A stretch of DNA of 50,159 nt, taken from an uncultured Mycoplasmatota bacterium (GTDB lineage Bacteria > Bacillota_I > Bacilli_A > RF39 > UBA660). The notes under the pieces were generated by a model. That model did not search any database. It saw nothing but the letters and a program-made list of their open reading frames with translations, and had not been told where the DNA came from. Location of the stretch: assembly GCA_946497145.1 (NCBI GenBank), contig CAMMJA010000005.1:1-50159 (forward strand), in the 5' to 3' direction. Both the position numbers and the translations under genes were made by a program. Below are positions 17,243-25,007 of the stretch, in pieces (the stretch's first letter is position 1; every line of letters starts with the position of its first letter).

Positions 17243-17295
17243 CATCGTACCTCCATTTATAGTATGGTTACTTTGTATTTAATTATACAAAAATA

Positions 17296-17324
17296 TTGTT
17301 TCTTACTTTATAATTGGTTATAAT
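17296..17324 (+). promoter_or_regulatory. Promoter of the lipoprotein gene
   Basis: TTGTTT at 17296-17301, 17 bases, TATAAT at 17319-17324. A second TATAAT (17309-17314) has no matching -35. Confidence 0.6.
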
Positions 17325-17341
17325 AAGAGTAGGTGAGTATG

Positions 17342-17794
17342 ATGAAGAAAATAATATGTTTATTGACTATTTGTTTGCTATGTTTTTTTTCTATTGCGTG
17401 TAATGATTTAAGTTTAAATGAGAATGTTAAAACAGAATTTAAAATACATGAACAAGCCAATATAGATCATTATCGTATTATATTAAGTAAACAGGAAACA
17501 TTTACAACATATCAAAATACACCATCAAGCAATGGGCAATACTTATTATTAACTTTTAATATTCAAAATAACAGTAATTCTACTGCTACCATACAAGAAG
17601 ATAGTTTTTATTTAGAAGTTGATGGTCATACTTATAATCCTATAGATTTTCAGCAAGTTACTATCGCATCTAATGAAGATGAGCAAATTACGATAATATA
17701 CGATGTACCAGATAATGACCATTTTTCATTGCTCTTCTATTCTGGTGTAGTGAGCAATAATATCGCTTTTGATATTGATTTAAATACGAAATAA
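17342..17794 (+). CDS. Putative lipoprotein with DUF4352-like domain
   Basis: A 150-residue protein. The start MKKIICLLTICLLCFFSIAC is a lipoprotein signal peptide (two lysines, hydrophobic core, SIAC lipobox with Cys20). The mature part is a beta-rich domain: GQYLLLTFNIQNNSNSTATIQEDSFYLEVDGHTYNP resembles DUF4352/TRF2-fold extracellular domains, in which a conserved N-N strand is followed by a surface-exposed loop. Function unknown; expected to be anchored on the outer face of the membrane. AGGTG is best spaced for the ATG at 17342; GTG 17333 and ATG 17339 are in frame but too close to it. Confidence 0.8.
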   Translation: MKKIICLLTICLLCFFSIACNDLSLNENVKTEFKIHEQANIDHYRIILSKQETFTTYQNTPSSNGQYLLLTFNIQNNSNSTATIQEDSFYLEVDGHTYNPIDFQQVTIASNEDEQITIIYDVPDNDHFSLLFYSGVVSNNIAFDIDLNTK

Positions 17795-18253
17795 TTATAA
17801 CTTAATCTAAAAAATATGATTAGTTCCCCTACCTTTATATTTAACAAAAGGGTAGATAGAAGAATTATTCTTGTATCTTATTATGATCTAATTTGAGCAT
17901 GTCTATACTTATTTTAATTATATTTTATATATAACGATATAAGTATAAGCATAAATTTTATTTAAGGCGTTCATAATAAGATTCTACTGATTAATTAAAA
18001 TAATTTATAATTATAAAATAAGACAAGAATCATGATGATATCATGATTCATAGTATTTTAATAGGAAAGTGTTCTATAGAAGAGATATTATAAGAAGGGT
18101 GTTATATTGTGAATATATAAAACATTTGTTTTAAGAAGTTAACATAATATCAATTATAGGAAGTTAAAAACTTTCTAAAAAACTATATGAACAAGGACAT
18201 ATAATCGTTGTTTAGCACCTTCAATAAAAGAATAACAATTCCAATGACAATTG
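17795..18253. other. Gene-poor AT-rich stretch
   Basis: I find no credible gene in these 459 bases: open frames are very short and none has a ribosome site with a start. It holds an imperfect repeat CTACCTTT ... AAAGGGTAG (17831-17856) after the lipoprotein gene, which has no T-run, and a perfect inverted repeat at 18027-18049. It may be a decayed gene or the 3' regulatory region of the flanking genes. Confidence 0.5.
18027..18049. repeat. Perfect inverted repeat in the gene-poor stretch
   Basis: GAATCATGAT, centre GAT, ATCATGATTC. There is no T-run on either side, so a protein-binding site or RNA hairpin is as likely as a terminator. Confidence 0.6.
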
Positions 18254-18418
18254 TCAATACTTTTTTCCTTTATCAATTCTTTTACAAATACCAAAAACTA
18301 AAAAAATACCGAAAACAATACATAAAACAAAAACTCCAATCAAGATAATATTAGGATTTAATGTCGAAACCTCGGTCATCGGAGCGTCAGTTCCTGTATG
18401 TCCTATACCGTCTACCAT
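18254..18418 (-). CDS. Small membrane protein, 54 residues
   Basis: On the minus strand AGAGGTG lies eight bases before ATG 18418. The frame encodes 54 residues: a polar Asp/Thr-rich N-terminus (MVDGIGHTGTDAPMTEV), one long hydrophobic helix about residues 24-45 (IILIGVFVLCIVFGIFLVFGI), and a basic tail KRIDKGKKY. This fits a single-span protein with the C-terminus inside. The stop lies within a TGACAATTGTCA palindrome (18245-18256). It follows the 78-residue membrane protein by 47 bases and is probably in the same transcript. I recognise no family. Confidence 0.65.
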   Translation of the reverse strand: MVDGIGHTGTDAPMTEVSTLNPNIILIGVFVLCIVFGIFLVFGICKRIDKGKKY

Positions 18419-18465
18419 AATAATTCACCTCTAAAATTATAGGGATTTTTGTTATAGATAAAAAA

Positions 18466-18702
18466 TTAATTCTTTTCTTGCATTAATTTTTTATATTCTT
18501 TCTCGACATCATGTATAAATCTAGCTTTGCTTTTCACTTTAATACGATAGATTAATGCAAATAATGGAAAAAATAATAAATAAAAAAAATATATACAAAA
18601 TAAACTAACAGTCAACGCATAATTTGTTGGTAAAACTATAAAAAATAATATGCACATAATAACAATGACTAATGTTCCTTTAAAATAAACACTTCTAATC
18701 AT
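18466..18702 (-). CDS. Small membrane protein, 78 residues
   Basis: GGTGAG lies four bases before the ATG at 18702, giving MIRSVYFKGTLVIVIM...; a longer form from 18723 lacks a ribosome site. Two hydrophobic helices (about residues 9-25 and 30-52) are followed by a basic-acidic cytoplasmic tail (YRIKVKSKARFIHDVEKEYKKLMQEKN) with helical, possibly coiled-coil character. The helical hairpin plus charged tail recalls small holin-like or secretion-accessory proteins, but I cannot assign a family. It is probably the first gene of a two-gene unit with the 54-residue protein. Confidence 0.65.
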   Translation of the reverse strand: MIRSVYFKGTLVIVIMCILFFIVLPTNYALTVSLFCIYFFYLLFFPLFALIYRIKVKSKARFIHDVEKEYKKLMQEKN

Positions 18703-18894
18703 AATTCTCACCAAAACAATCATATCATAAAATTAATGTTGATAGTTCATTTCTAATCTGAGTAATATTAAATTTACAAATAATTTACATCAAACTTCCA
18801 TTACTCTACCCTCTTATTTTGTGATTATCGTATGTATTGGCAAGAATTAAACATGAAATATTTTCATCAATACATTACGTAATTTGAGCCATAA

Positions 18895-18920
18895 AAAAAG
18901 CTATTATGATAATAGCTTTT
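18895..18920 (-). terminator. Terminator of the beta-helix surface protein gene
   Basis: AAAAAGCTATTA, loop TGA, TAATAGCTTTTT with A and T runs on both sides; it lies directly after the stop of the minus-strand gene and could also work on the plus strand. Confidence 0.85.
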
Positions 18921-21094
18921 TAGTTTGAATAATTTTGATCACAGTTGTTGAAAATATTATTATTTGAGATTTGGACGTTTCCAGCATCGGTATTATATAG
19001 CAAAATTCCATATGATTCTGCTACTTGCGTATCATGATATTGGAAATTAGAAAAGACGCTGTTGCTAATAGAACCACTTGCTCCATCCATGTATACTACT
19101 CCATTTTGAGCAGCCGCATTTTCATTGATTCCAGAACCAATAAAGGTAGAATTGCTAATGTTTGCTGTTACACCAGTTCCAACAAAATGTGCACCATTTT
19201 TGTTAAAATTATTTACGTGTGTATTAGCGATGTTGACATTGGATATTCCATATGCTGTAATTGCCCTACCGTACTGCATACCATTGTATCCTTCGCTGTT
19301 TTTTATATTGGTAATAATCACTTGATCTAAGGTTAAATTTCCATTGTTTACTGTAATACCGTCAATTGCATTATATTGGCTAATATTACTTGTTACAGTG
19401 ATATTAGAAAGTGATAAACTTCCATTTTCAATATAAATGACAGGATTTGCTCCATATTGATTAGGAACTGTTCTCATCACTGGTGCTGTTGTCGTGGTAA
19501 TGATAGTATTCTCTTTATCTAAACCATAGATAGTAAGATTTTTATTGATTGTTAAGATACCATCATACACACCTGGTAATACTAAAATACTACTTTGGTC
19601 TTGTGCGTTGTTAATCGCTTCTACTAAATTAGTATAATTACCATAATTAGGACCAACTAAGATATCATAATCATAGAAATTTCCTTCCCAGAAAACATTT
19701 GGTTCAATTAAGTGATCATTTGTGATAGTATGTACTTCTCCATTTGATTTGGTTACTTCAAATACTACTTTGGTTGGTTTCATAGAAACACTATAAGCAC
19801 TATTTTGTACTGTTGTCCAATATTCTTCTACGTATGTTCCATCTTTTACAATAAATGGCGTAGAAAGTTCAATACTACCATCAATTAAAGCAAGATCATA
19901 AATTTTATCAGTACTTGTATTGGTTGCTAGCAATGTATCATTACTATATAGTTTTACAACAACAGATGTAATATCTGTGATACTTTCTAGTTGATTGATC
20001 TTAATACCAGCATTTACTCCACTATAAGTTTGATCGCTATGTAAGTTAAAGTTCGTTACTTGCATTAACGTATCATCTTTTTGGAACAAATTACTTGTAA
20101 ACGTACTTTCGTTTCCAAGATCATCTACTGCTTTTAATAACAAGTAATAATCTCCATTATTTTCTAGTTGTAATAAAGTATTGTTATCAACGTTAATCCA
20201 ATTTGGTTCTTCCTCTAATGATGTAACCCAGGCATATGCAAAATTTGACACATTGGTATAATCGTCTACAGCGGAAACTGTTACGCTTGGATTTAACATT
20301 GGATAACTAGTGCCATTCATTGATACTGTAATATTTGGCCCTTTAGTATCTGTTACCAAATATTCTACTACTAAAGTATCGTCAGAACGGTTACCAGATT
20401 CATCAATTGCTACATAGTGTACTTGATAATATCCTAGTTTCCCAAGATCCATAGAATCTACTAATTGATATTCATCATTTTCTTGTGCCTTATAATAATA
20501 GATCATTTCTAAAGTCACATTGCCTTTAGAATTGTCTGTCGCTGTTACTGCATGGTTATGAAAACTAGCATTACGATTGGCATCAACATTTACAATCATT
20601 CCTTCTTCAAAATCATTTTGATAAGTTAAGATTGGTGCAGTCGTATCTTGTACAATTACTGTTCTAGTTACACTTGCTGTTTCTTCATCTTCATTCGTAA
20701 TGGTATAAGTTATGACATAGGTTCCTAATTTAGAAACATCTACTGGGTTGTCAATCATAATTTTTTCGGTTAAATCACCGTATTTTTCATCTTGAGCCGT
20801 TGCTCCAGCATCTTGATATAGTGAATTGATTTCTACATATATAAGATCGCTTCCATTCAATTGAATGGTTGGTTTTGAAGTTTCCTCATTTACCGTAGGC
20901 ACAACTTCGGTAATTGTTTCTTCATCACCAATATTTTCTTCTTCATCGTCATTGCTTTCATCATCTGTATCTACGATTGGGGTATCCGTTAATGGTTCAT
21001 CTTCTTTTTCACATTGGCGAATACCAAGTAAACAAATCAGTAATACAAGAATGAGTAAACCAACAATGACAATTACTTTTTTGTTGTCCTTCAT
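18920..21094 (-). CDS. Surface protein with Ig-like domains and a right-handed beta-helix
   Basis: This 724-residue protein begins MKDNKKVIVIVGLLILVLLICLLG, a membrane anchor or signal peptide, followed by an acidic Asp/Glu/Thr linker to about residue 70. Next come DUF5011/HYR-like Ig domains, recognised by IYVEINSLYQDAGATAQDEKYGDL and VDVSKLGTYVITYTITNEDE, with more Ig-like repeats to about 330. A unique middle domain leads to a C-terminal parallel beta-helix (about 480-724): LVEAINNAQDQSSILVLPGVYDG, then repeated coils such as GNLTLDQVIITNI, SNVNIANTHVNNF, TANISNSTFIGSG, GSISNSVFSNF. Such helices often bind or cleave polysaccharides; no catalytic residue can be named. No LPxTG is present, so anchoring is probably by the N-terminal helix. 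Confidence 0.85.
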   Translation of the reverse strand: MKDNKKVIVIVGLLILVLLICLLGIRQCEKEDEPLTDTPIVDTDDESNDDEEENIGDEETITEVVPTVNEETSKPTIQLNGSDLIYVEINSLYQDAGATAQDEKYGDLTEKIMIDNPVDVSKLGTYVITYTITNEDEETASVTRTVIVQDTTAPILTYQNDFEEGMIVNVDANRNASFHNHAVTATDNSKGNVTLEMIYYYKAQENDEYQLVDSMDLGKLGYYQVHYVAIDESGNRSDDTLVVEYLVTDTKGPNITVSMNGTSYPMLNPSVTVSAVDDYTNVSNFAYAWVTSLEEEPNWINVDNNTLLQLENNGDYYLLLKAVDDLGNESTFTSNLFQKDDTLMQVTNFNLHSDQTYSGVNAGIKINQLESITDITSVVVKLYSNDTLLATNTSTDKIYDLALIDGSIELSTPFIVKDGTYVEEYWTTVQNSAYSVSMKPTKVVFEVTKSNGEVHTITNDHLIEPNVFWEGNFYDYDILVGPNYGNYTNLVEAINNAQDQSSILVLPGVYDGILTINKNLTIYGLDKENTIITTTTAPVMRTVPNQYGANPVIYIENGSLSLSNITVTSNISQYNAIDGITVNNGNLTLDQVIITNIKNSEGYNGMQYGRAITAYGISNVNIANTHVNNFNKNGAHFVGTGVTANISNSTFIGSGINENAAAQNGVVYMDGASGSISNSVFSNFQYHDTQVAESYGILLYNTDAGNVQISNNNIFNNCDQNYSN

Positions 21095-21121
21095 ACAAAC
21101 CTCCCTATCCTATGTTCTTAT

Positions 21122-21151
21122 ATTATAACGGACCTTATAATACAATTTCAG
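21122..21151 (-). promoter_or_regulatory. Promoter of the beta-helix surface protein gene
   Basis: On the minus strand CTGAAA (21146-21151), 18 bases, TATAAT (21122-21127), then a GGGAGG ribosome site before the start at 21094. Confidence 0.55.
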
Positions 21152-21200
21152 TATATCATCGAAAAGAAAGCACCGGCAATACTATTGACACTTTTTTGAC

Positions 21201-21234
21201 ACAAAAATAAAAGAATAACAGCAAAGTTATTCTT
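21201..21234 (-). terminator. Terminator of the regulator gene at 21235-22002
   Basis: On the minus strand AAGAATAAC, loop TTTGCT, GTTATTCTT is followed by TTATTTTTG, directly after the stop codon. Confidence 0.85.
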
Positions 21235-22002
21235 CTATACTTTTCTTGATTGAATTTCCGCAATCTTTTCTAGTACTTCTTTGGCATTGTCTTCATTGAT
21301 TTCTGTATAGCCCAACTCTTTTAGTGCTTGAACTTTAGCCGTATTTAACTCTTGTGTTCTACTTAATTTTTCTTCATTTTTATGTTCGATATCTTGAACG
21401 AATCTGCGATGTGATTCTGCCAGTTTATTTCTGCTTGCTCCACCGTTATGATATAGTGTCATTGCGGAAAACAAAATACTTTCAAAGATAAACTGTTGAT
21501 CAGGATGAAAGGCAAATTCCATCGGCTCTGTAAATCCCAATGCTTTGGACATATAAGCCAAAATATATGAAAGTTCTTTGGTTGTTTCCATTGATTGTAG
21601 AAAATGATATAAATAACGATATGCATTATAAGTATCTTTGCTTTTATCCTCTGCCAATTTTTCTTTCAATAAATTAATAATATCCGTTAATAATTCTTGT
21701 TCTTTTTTATTAAAACCCTTTAAATCAGATAAAACTTCTTTGTTTGATGTATCTTTGACTCCTTCGTTCAATCTTCCTTCTACGGCAATAATATATTCAC
21801 CATCAACTTTAAGGGAAAGGAGTTCTTCTTCATTTTTGATATCTAATAAACTAAACAATCTTACTGCCTTTTCTTTTGGCCATTCAGAAAGTGAATTGGT
21901 AGCCAAATAATTATAAAGCATTTGTCTTGAAACTCCTAAATATTTTGCTAACCTTACTTTCGAAATCCCAAGTTCCGCCAGTATATTATTTAATTCTTTC
22001 AT
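21235..22002 (-). CDS. Helix-turn-helix DNA-binding regulator of unknown target
   Basis: This 255-residue protein has an N-terminal helix-turn-helix: NNILAELGISKVRLAKYLGVSRQMLYNYL (about 5-33) shows the A-x3-G-V-S-x2-x2-Y recognition pattern of XRE/Cro-like domains. The rest is helical and charged, with HRRFVQDIEHKNEEKLSRTQELNTAKVQALKELGY near the end suggesting a coiled coil. No known effector domain is recognised. AGGAGG lies seven bases before the ATG. A TTGAC-N7-GTCAA palindrome (22035-22051) lies just upstream and further TTGACA copies lie beyond its 3' end, so it may regulate itself and the surface protein gene (inference). Confidence 0.75.
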   Translation of the reverse strand: MKELNNILAELGISKVRLAKYLGVSRQMLYNYLATNSLSEWPKEKAVRLFSLLDIKNEEELLSLKVDGEYIIAVEGRLNEGVKDTSNKEVLSDLKGFNKKEQELLTDIINLLKEKLAEDKSKDTYNAYRYLYHFLQSMETTKELSYILAYMSKALGFTEPMEFAFHPDQQFIFESILFSAMTLYHNGGASRNKLAESHRRFVQDIEHKNEEKLSRTQELNTAKVQALKELGYTEINEDNAKEVLEKIAEIQSRKV

Positions 22003-22034
22003 GTCAAAACCTCCTAAGGTAATTTTAACTCAAT

Positions 22035-22051
22035 TTGACGTAAATAGTCAA
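22035..22051. promoter_or_regulatory. Palindromic operator candidate upstream of the regulator gene
   Basis: TTGAC, seven bases, GTCAA; a further TGTCAA half-site lies at 22062-22067. It is 33 bases from the regulator start and overlaps the likely -35 (TTGACT on the minus strand). Confidence 0.55.
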
Positions 22052-22071
22052 GGGAAAATTCTGTCAATTTC

Positions 22072-23178
22072 TCAAAGCAAATACCACAATTTATGCCCGT
22101 CTTTACATACTTCTTTAATGATACCCCCTCCAATACACTTATCATCTTGATAAAGCACACATGCTTGTCCTGGAGTTACAGATTTTACGTGGTCATAATG
22201 TACACGGATGGTGTGATCATTAAGATATTCTAAAGTAACTGGTTGATCTGCTTGGCGATAACGAAATTTTGCTGTACATGTGGTCGGTCTTAAGTTACAA
22301 TTAAAATTTACTTCTTCTATTATGCAACTATCCGAATAAAGATATGGATTGTTCTCTCCTTCTGCTACGTATAGAATATTCTTTTCTAAATTCTTCCCTA
22401 CGACAAATAGTTTCTCTTTGGTTCCACCTATATCTAGACCCTTTCTCTGTCCGATCGTGTAATACATAAGTCCTATATGTTCACCTAATTCTTCATTGGT
22501 TTCAATATTGATAATTTTTCCTTTTTGGTTAGGTAAATAGTTACTTAAAAATTTGCGAAAATTTCGTTCACCGATAAAGCAAATACCCGTAGAATCTTTT
22601 TTCTTTGCTGTAACTAAATCATATTTGTCAGCGATTTCGCGTACTTCTGTTTTCTCTAAATTGCCAATAGGAAATAATACATTAGAAAGTTGATCTTGCG
22701 TCAATTGGGACAAGAAATAAGTTTGATCCTTGTTTTGATCGATAGCCCGAAGCAAATATCCATCTTCCATCCTAGCATAGTGACCGGTTGCAATATAATC
22801 TGCACCTAATCGTTTGGCTTCTTTAACAAAATAATCAAACTTGATGTACTTGTTGCACATCACATCTGGATTTGGCGTTCTTCCTTTTTTTAATTCATCT
22901 AAAAAATAAGTAAATACATAGTCCCAATACTCTTTCACAAAGTCAATTCTATGTAATGGAATGCCAATTTTTTCACATACTGCCAATGCATCGTTGTAAT
23001 CTTGTTCTTGAGGGCAAATATTTTGGTTTAAATCAGGATTCCCCAGGATATCGTTGTTAATAGAACTGTCCCAGTTACGCATAAACAAACCGATTACATC
23101 ATACCCTTGTTGTTTTAATAGAATGGCCGCTACAGAAGAATCTACTCCCCCGCTCATCCCTATTACCACTTTCTTCAT
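22072..23178 (-). CDS. mnmA: tRNA-specific 2-thiouridylase MnmA
   Basis: This 368-residue protein has the PP-loop SGGVDSS at 9-15 for ATP binding, the catalytic C108 in [12 protein letters not shown] and C200 in [10 protein letters not shown], and the C-terminal beta-barrel with [10 protein letters not shown]. It makes the 2-thio group on wobble U34 of tRNA-Lys/Glu/Gln, taking sulfur through a cysteine desulfurase. GGTGA is placed for ATG 23178; a GTG nine bases earlier is in frame but within the ribosome site. A promoter (TTGTAC, 17 bases, TATAAT) lies upstream; no terminator is evident after it. Confidence 0.97.
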   Translation of the reverse strand: MKKVVIGMSGGVDSSVAAILLKQQGYDVIGLFMRNWDSSINNDILGNPDLNQNICPQEQDYNDALAVCEKIGIPLHRIDFVKEYWDYVFTYFLDELKKGRTPNPDVMCNKYIKFDYFVKEAKRLGADYIATGHYARMEDGYLLRAIDQNKDQTYFLSQLTQDQLSNVLFPIGNLEKTEVREIADKYDLVTAKKKDSTGICFIGERNFRKFLSNYLPNQKGKIINIETNEELGEHIGLMYYTIGQRKGLDIGGTKEKLFVVGKNLEKNILYVAEGENNPYLYSDSCIIEEVNFNCNLRPTTCTAKFRYRQADQPVTLEYLNDHTIRVHYDHVKSVTPGQACVLYQDDKCIGGGIIKEVCKDGHKLWYLL

Positions 23179-23195
23179 ACACTTCACCAGTTATC

Positions 23196-23224
23196 ATTAT
23201 ACGTTAGTATTTTAAAAAGTACAA
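23196..23224 (-). promoter_or_regulatory. Sigma-A promoter of mnmA
   Basis: On the minus strand TTGTAC (23219-23224), 17 bases, TATAAT (23196-23201). Confidence 0.75.
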
Positions 23225-23250
23225 GTAGCAAATTTTTTAAGATAAAATTG

Positions 23251-24027
23251 TTAAATACGAGTAACATACACATAAATTCCTTTATGATCTGTAATTTGTT
23301 CAATAGCCGGATCAATATCGCAAATTAAACCACATTTTACTATTTTCCAAGTTCGAGGTAAAAAAATATGATCGATGGCCGATTTTGATTGATTGTGTGT
23401 TGCCCGATTAATTTCTACTCTTTTTAACCCTACTCCTTCCATTTCTTTGATAAATGTTTGAAACGGTTGAAATGATGATTGCATATTAAAATCTCCCATT
23501 AAAATCACAGGATACCTTTTTTGATACTCTTGAACAATGTTTTTCAATCGTTGCAATTGAGAAATCTGTATATTTGCAATTTGATGATTTAAATGTGTAT
23601 TGATAATACAAATCGTACCTACTTTTTGGTTTTTGCAGATGATTACGGTTACAATACGAGGTAAAAATGGCTTTTTAGATAACCAATCTTGTGTTGTTTT
23701 AGGAAACCATGGAAGATAAAAAGTTTTACTTTTTTCTATTACGAAATCTTTTGTTAGAATGCTGTTATTTTCGTTGTAAGATTTGATAATAGGTAAATGT
23801 TGTAAAAAAGAAAATCGTTTAAAACGGTACTCTCCATACATATGATAATGAGAAAGTGAAGATTGTAATTGTATGAATAGTGGCTGTGTTAATTCTTGTG
23901 TTCCTAAAATATCATATTGAAAATTTTTCACATGTTTTGCCAAAATGGATCCAACTTCTTTTTTGTTTTGTCGATTTTTTTTATTATTTTGACAATTTAA
24001 ACATCCAATCATGATCGTGTTGTCCAT
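23251..24027 (-). CDS. Endonuclease/exonuclease/phosphatase family protein
   Basis: This 258-residue protein shows the EEP fold motifs in order: MIGCLNCQNN at the start, ILGTQEL (metal-binding Glu about 44), INTHLNHQ (catalytic His), ILMGDFNMQ (Asp/Asn), AIDHIF, and the terminal TDHKGIYV. The family includes DNases, sphingomyelinases and phosphatases, and the substrate cannot be told from sequence. There is no signal peptide, so it is probably cytoplasmic. AGGAGG lies five bases before the ATG. It is 72 bases upstream of mnmA on the same strand. Confidence 0.88.
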   Translation of the reverse strand: MDNTIMIGCLNCQNNKKNRQNKKEVGSILAKHVKNFQYDILGTQELTQPLFIQLQSSLSHYHMYGEYRFKRFSFLQHLPIIKSYNENNSILTKDFVIEKSKTFYLPWFPKTTQDWLSKKPFLPRIVTVIICKNQKVGTICIINTHLNHQIANIQISQLQRLKNIVQEYQKRYPVILMGDFNMQSSFQPFQTFIKEMEGVGLKRVEINRATHNQSKSAIDHIFLPRTWKIVKCGLICDIDPAIEQITDHKGIYVYVTRI

Positions 24028-24064
24028 AATATCCTCCTATTGATAACTGGTTTTATTTTAGCAA

Positions 24065-24096
24065 AAAAAGAAAAGAAAAACAAGCAAGCGTTTTTC
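24065..24096 (-). terminator. Terminator of spoIIM
   Basis: On the minus strand GAAAAAC, loop GCTTGCTT, GTTTTTC is followed by a T-rich tract (TTTTCTTTTTTT) just after the stop. Confidence 0.8.
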
Positions 24097-24099
24097 TTC

Positions 24100-24726
24100 T
24101 TAAATCATGTGCGTAAATAGTTTAATGAGAAATGGTGACAAATAGATTTCTAAAATGGAACAAATCAGAAAACCAATTAGACAGATGATGAATATTTTAA
24201 TGTATCGATGCATGGCTTCCTTAAAATTAATTTCTTTTTTTAAAAACAAAGAAGAGAAAATTTTACTGGAAAACGAAATGGCATAGAATGATAGTAAAAT
24301 ACTTAGTAATAATGAAATAATATGGTGCGGAAAAATATAAGTAATGGCTCCGACAATGCCCTTCCAATGATAAATGGACACGATAGAGCCGATGGAAAAG
24401 CCAGTAATAAATCCTTTCATGAACAACAAGAATACAATAACAGGTAATCCGATAATCGAAATTCCTAATAACCAAATGCCAATGCAATATAGTAGATTAG
24501 AAGTCATACTATTTATAATGCCACTGGTATAATTTACGTTGCTTGTTTTGATTTGTTCAAAGAAATTCGTCAATTGATCTTTTACTAAATTTTGATCAAT
24601 CTGAGATAACACGGTTGTGAAAATTCCTCCTGCGATCAGTCCGATAATTACTAGTAAGATTAAAATTAAATACATCTTTTTTTGTTTGATAATAGAATGT
24701 TTTGCTTTGTCTAATGCTTTGTTCAT
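24100..24726 (-). CDS. spoIIM: Stage II sporulation protein M-like membrane protein
   Basis: This 208-residue protein with five or so membrane helices has the DUF95/SpoIIM pattern: a first helix about 18-40, an extracellular loop with a Lys/Asn-rich region, then NLLYCIGIWLLGISIIGLPVIVFLLFMKGFITGFSIG, the histidine pair FPHHIISL, and the ending ILEIYLSPFLIKLF typical of SpoIIM. In Bacillus it is part of the SpoIID-M-P peptidoglycan machine of engulfment. SpoIIM-like proteins also occur in non-sporulating bacteria, so the role here is uncertain. GGGTGAAAG precedes the ATG, and a CTAATAC-ATC-GTATTAG palindrome (24738-24754) lies upstream. Confidence 0.85.
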   Translation of the reverse strand: MNKALDKAKHSIIKQKKMYLILILLVIIGLIAGGIFTTVLSQIDQNLVKDQLTNFFEQIKTSNVNYTSGIINSMTSNLLYCIGIWLLGISIIGLPVIVFLLFMKGFITGFSIGSIVSIYHWKGIVGAITYIFPHHIISLLLSILLSFYAISFSSKIFSSLFLKKEINFKEAMHRYIKIFIICLIGFLICSILEIYLSPFLIKLFTHMI

Positions 24727-24783
24727 TTTCTTTCACCCTAATACATCGTATTAGTGGTTTCATAAAATAATGCTACATTTTAT

Positions 24784-24812
24784 TTTACTTTTTTTGCGTT
24801 TTTTATTATAAT
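24784..24812 (+). promoter_or_regulatory. Promoter of the 30-residue peptide gene
   Basis: TTTACT (24784-24789), 17 bases, TATAAT (24807-24812); the same -35 variant as the AI-2E-family gene. Confidence 0.7.
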
Positions 24813-24830
24813 GGTATCGAGGTGGATAAA

Positions 24831-24923
24831 ATGAATAAAAAAGTTGTTAAAGGAGTCGCTGTTTTCTTGACTTTGATCATGGTGGCATCATTTGTTGTTT
24901 CGATCGCTGCTTATTTTATGTAA
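24831..24923 (+). CDS. Very small membrane protein, 30 residues
   Basis: GAGGTGG lies five bases before the ATG. The peptide is MNKKVVKGVAVFLTLIMV, then ASFVVSIAAYFM: a basic start and one hydrophobic helix reaching the C-terminus. A sigma-A promoter lies upstream and a strong terminator begins at the stop codon, so this is a complete single-gene unit of about 130 bases. Size and layout recall the tiny hydrophobic DUF4044-type proteins of lactic acid bacteria, or type I toxin peptides; neither can be proven from sequence. Confidence 0.7.
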   Translation: MNKKVVKGVAVFLTLIMVASFVVSIAAYFM

Positions 24924-24950
24924 AAGTAACCAAATGGTTGCTTTTTCTTT
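24922..24950 (+). terminator. Terminator of the 30-residue peptide gene
   Basis: AAAAGTAACCA, loop AA, TGGTTGCTTTT, then T-rich sequence. Confidence 0.85.
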
Positions 24951-24967
24951 TGAAATAAAGATCTCAA

Positions 24968-25002
24968 ACAAAAAAAGCAACAGTTTATCAAAAACAATTG
25001 CT
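24968..25002 (-). terminator. Terminator of the PF00882-like gene
   Basis: On the minus strand AGCAATTGTTT, a five-base loop, AAACTGTTGCT is followed by a run of seven T; one internal mismatch. Confidence 0.75.
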
Positions 25003-25007
25003 AAAAA

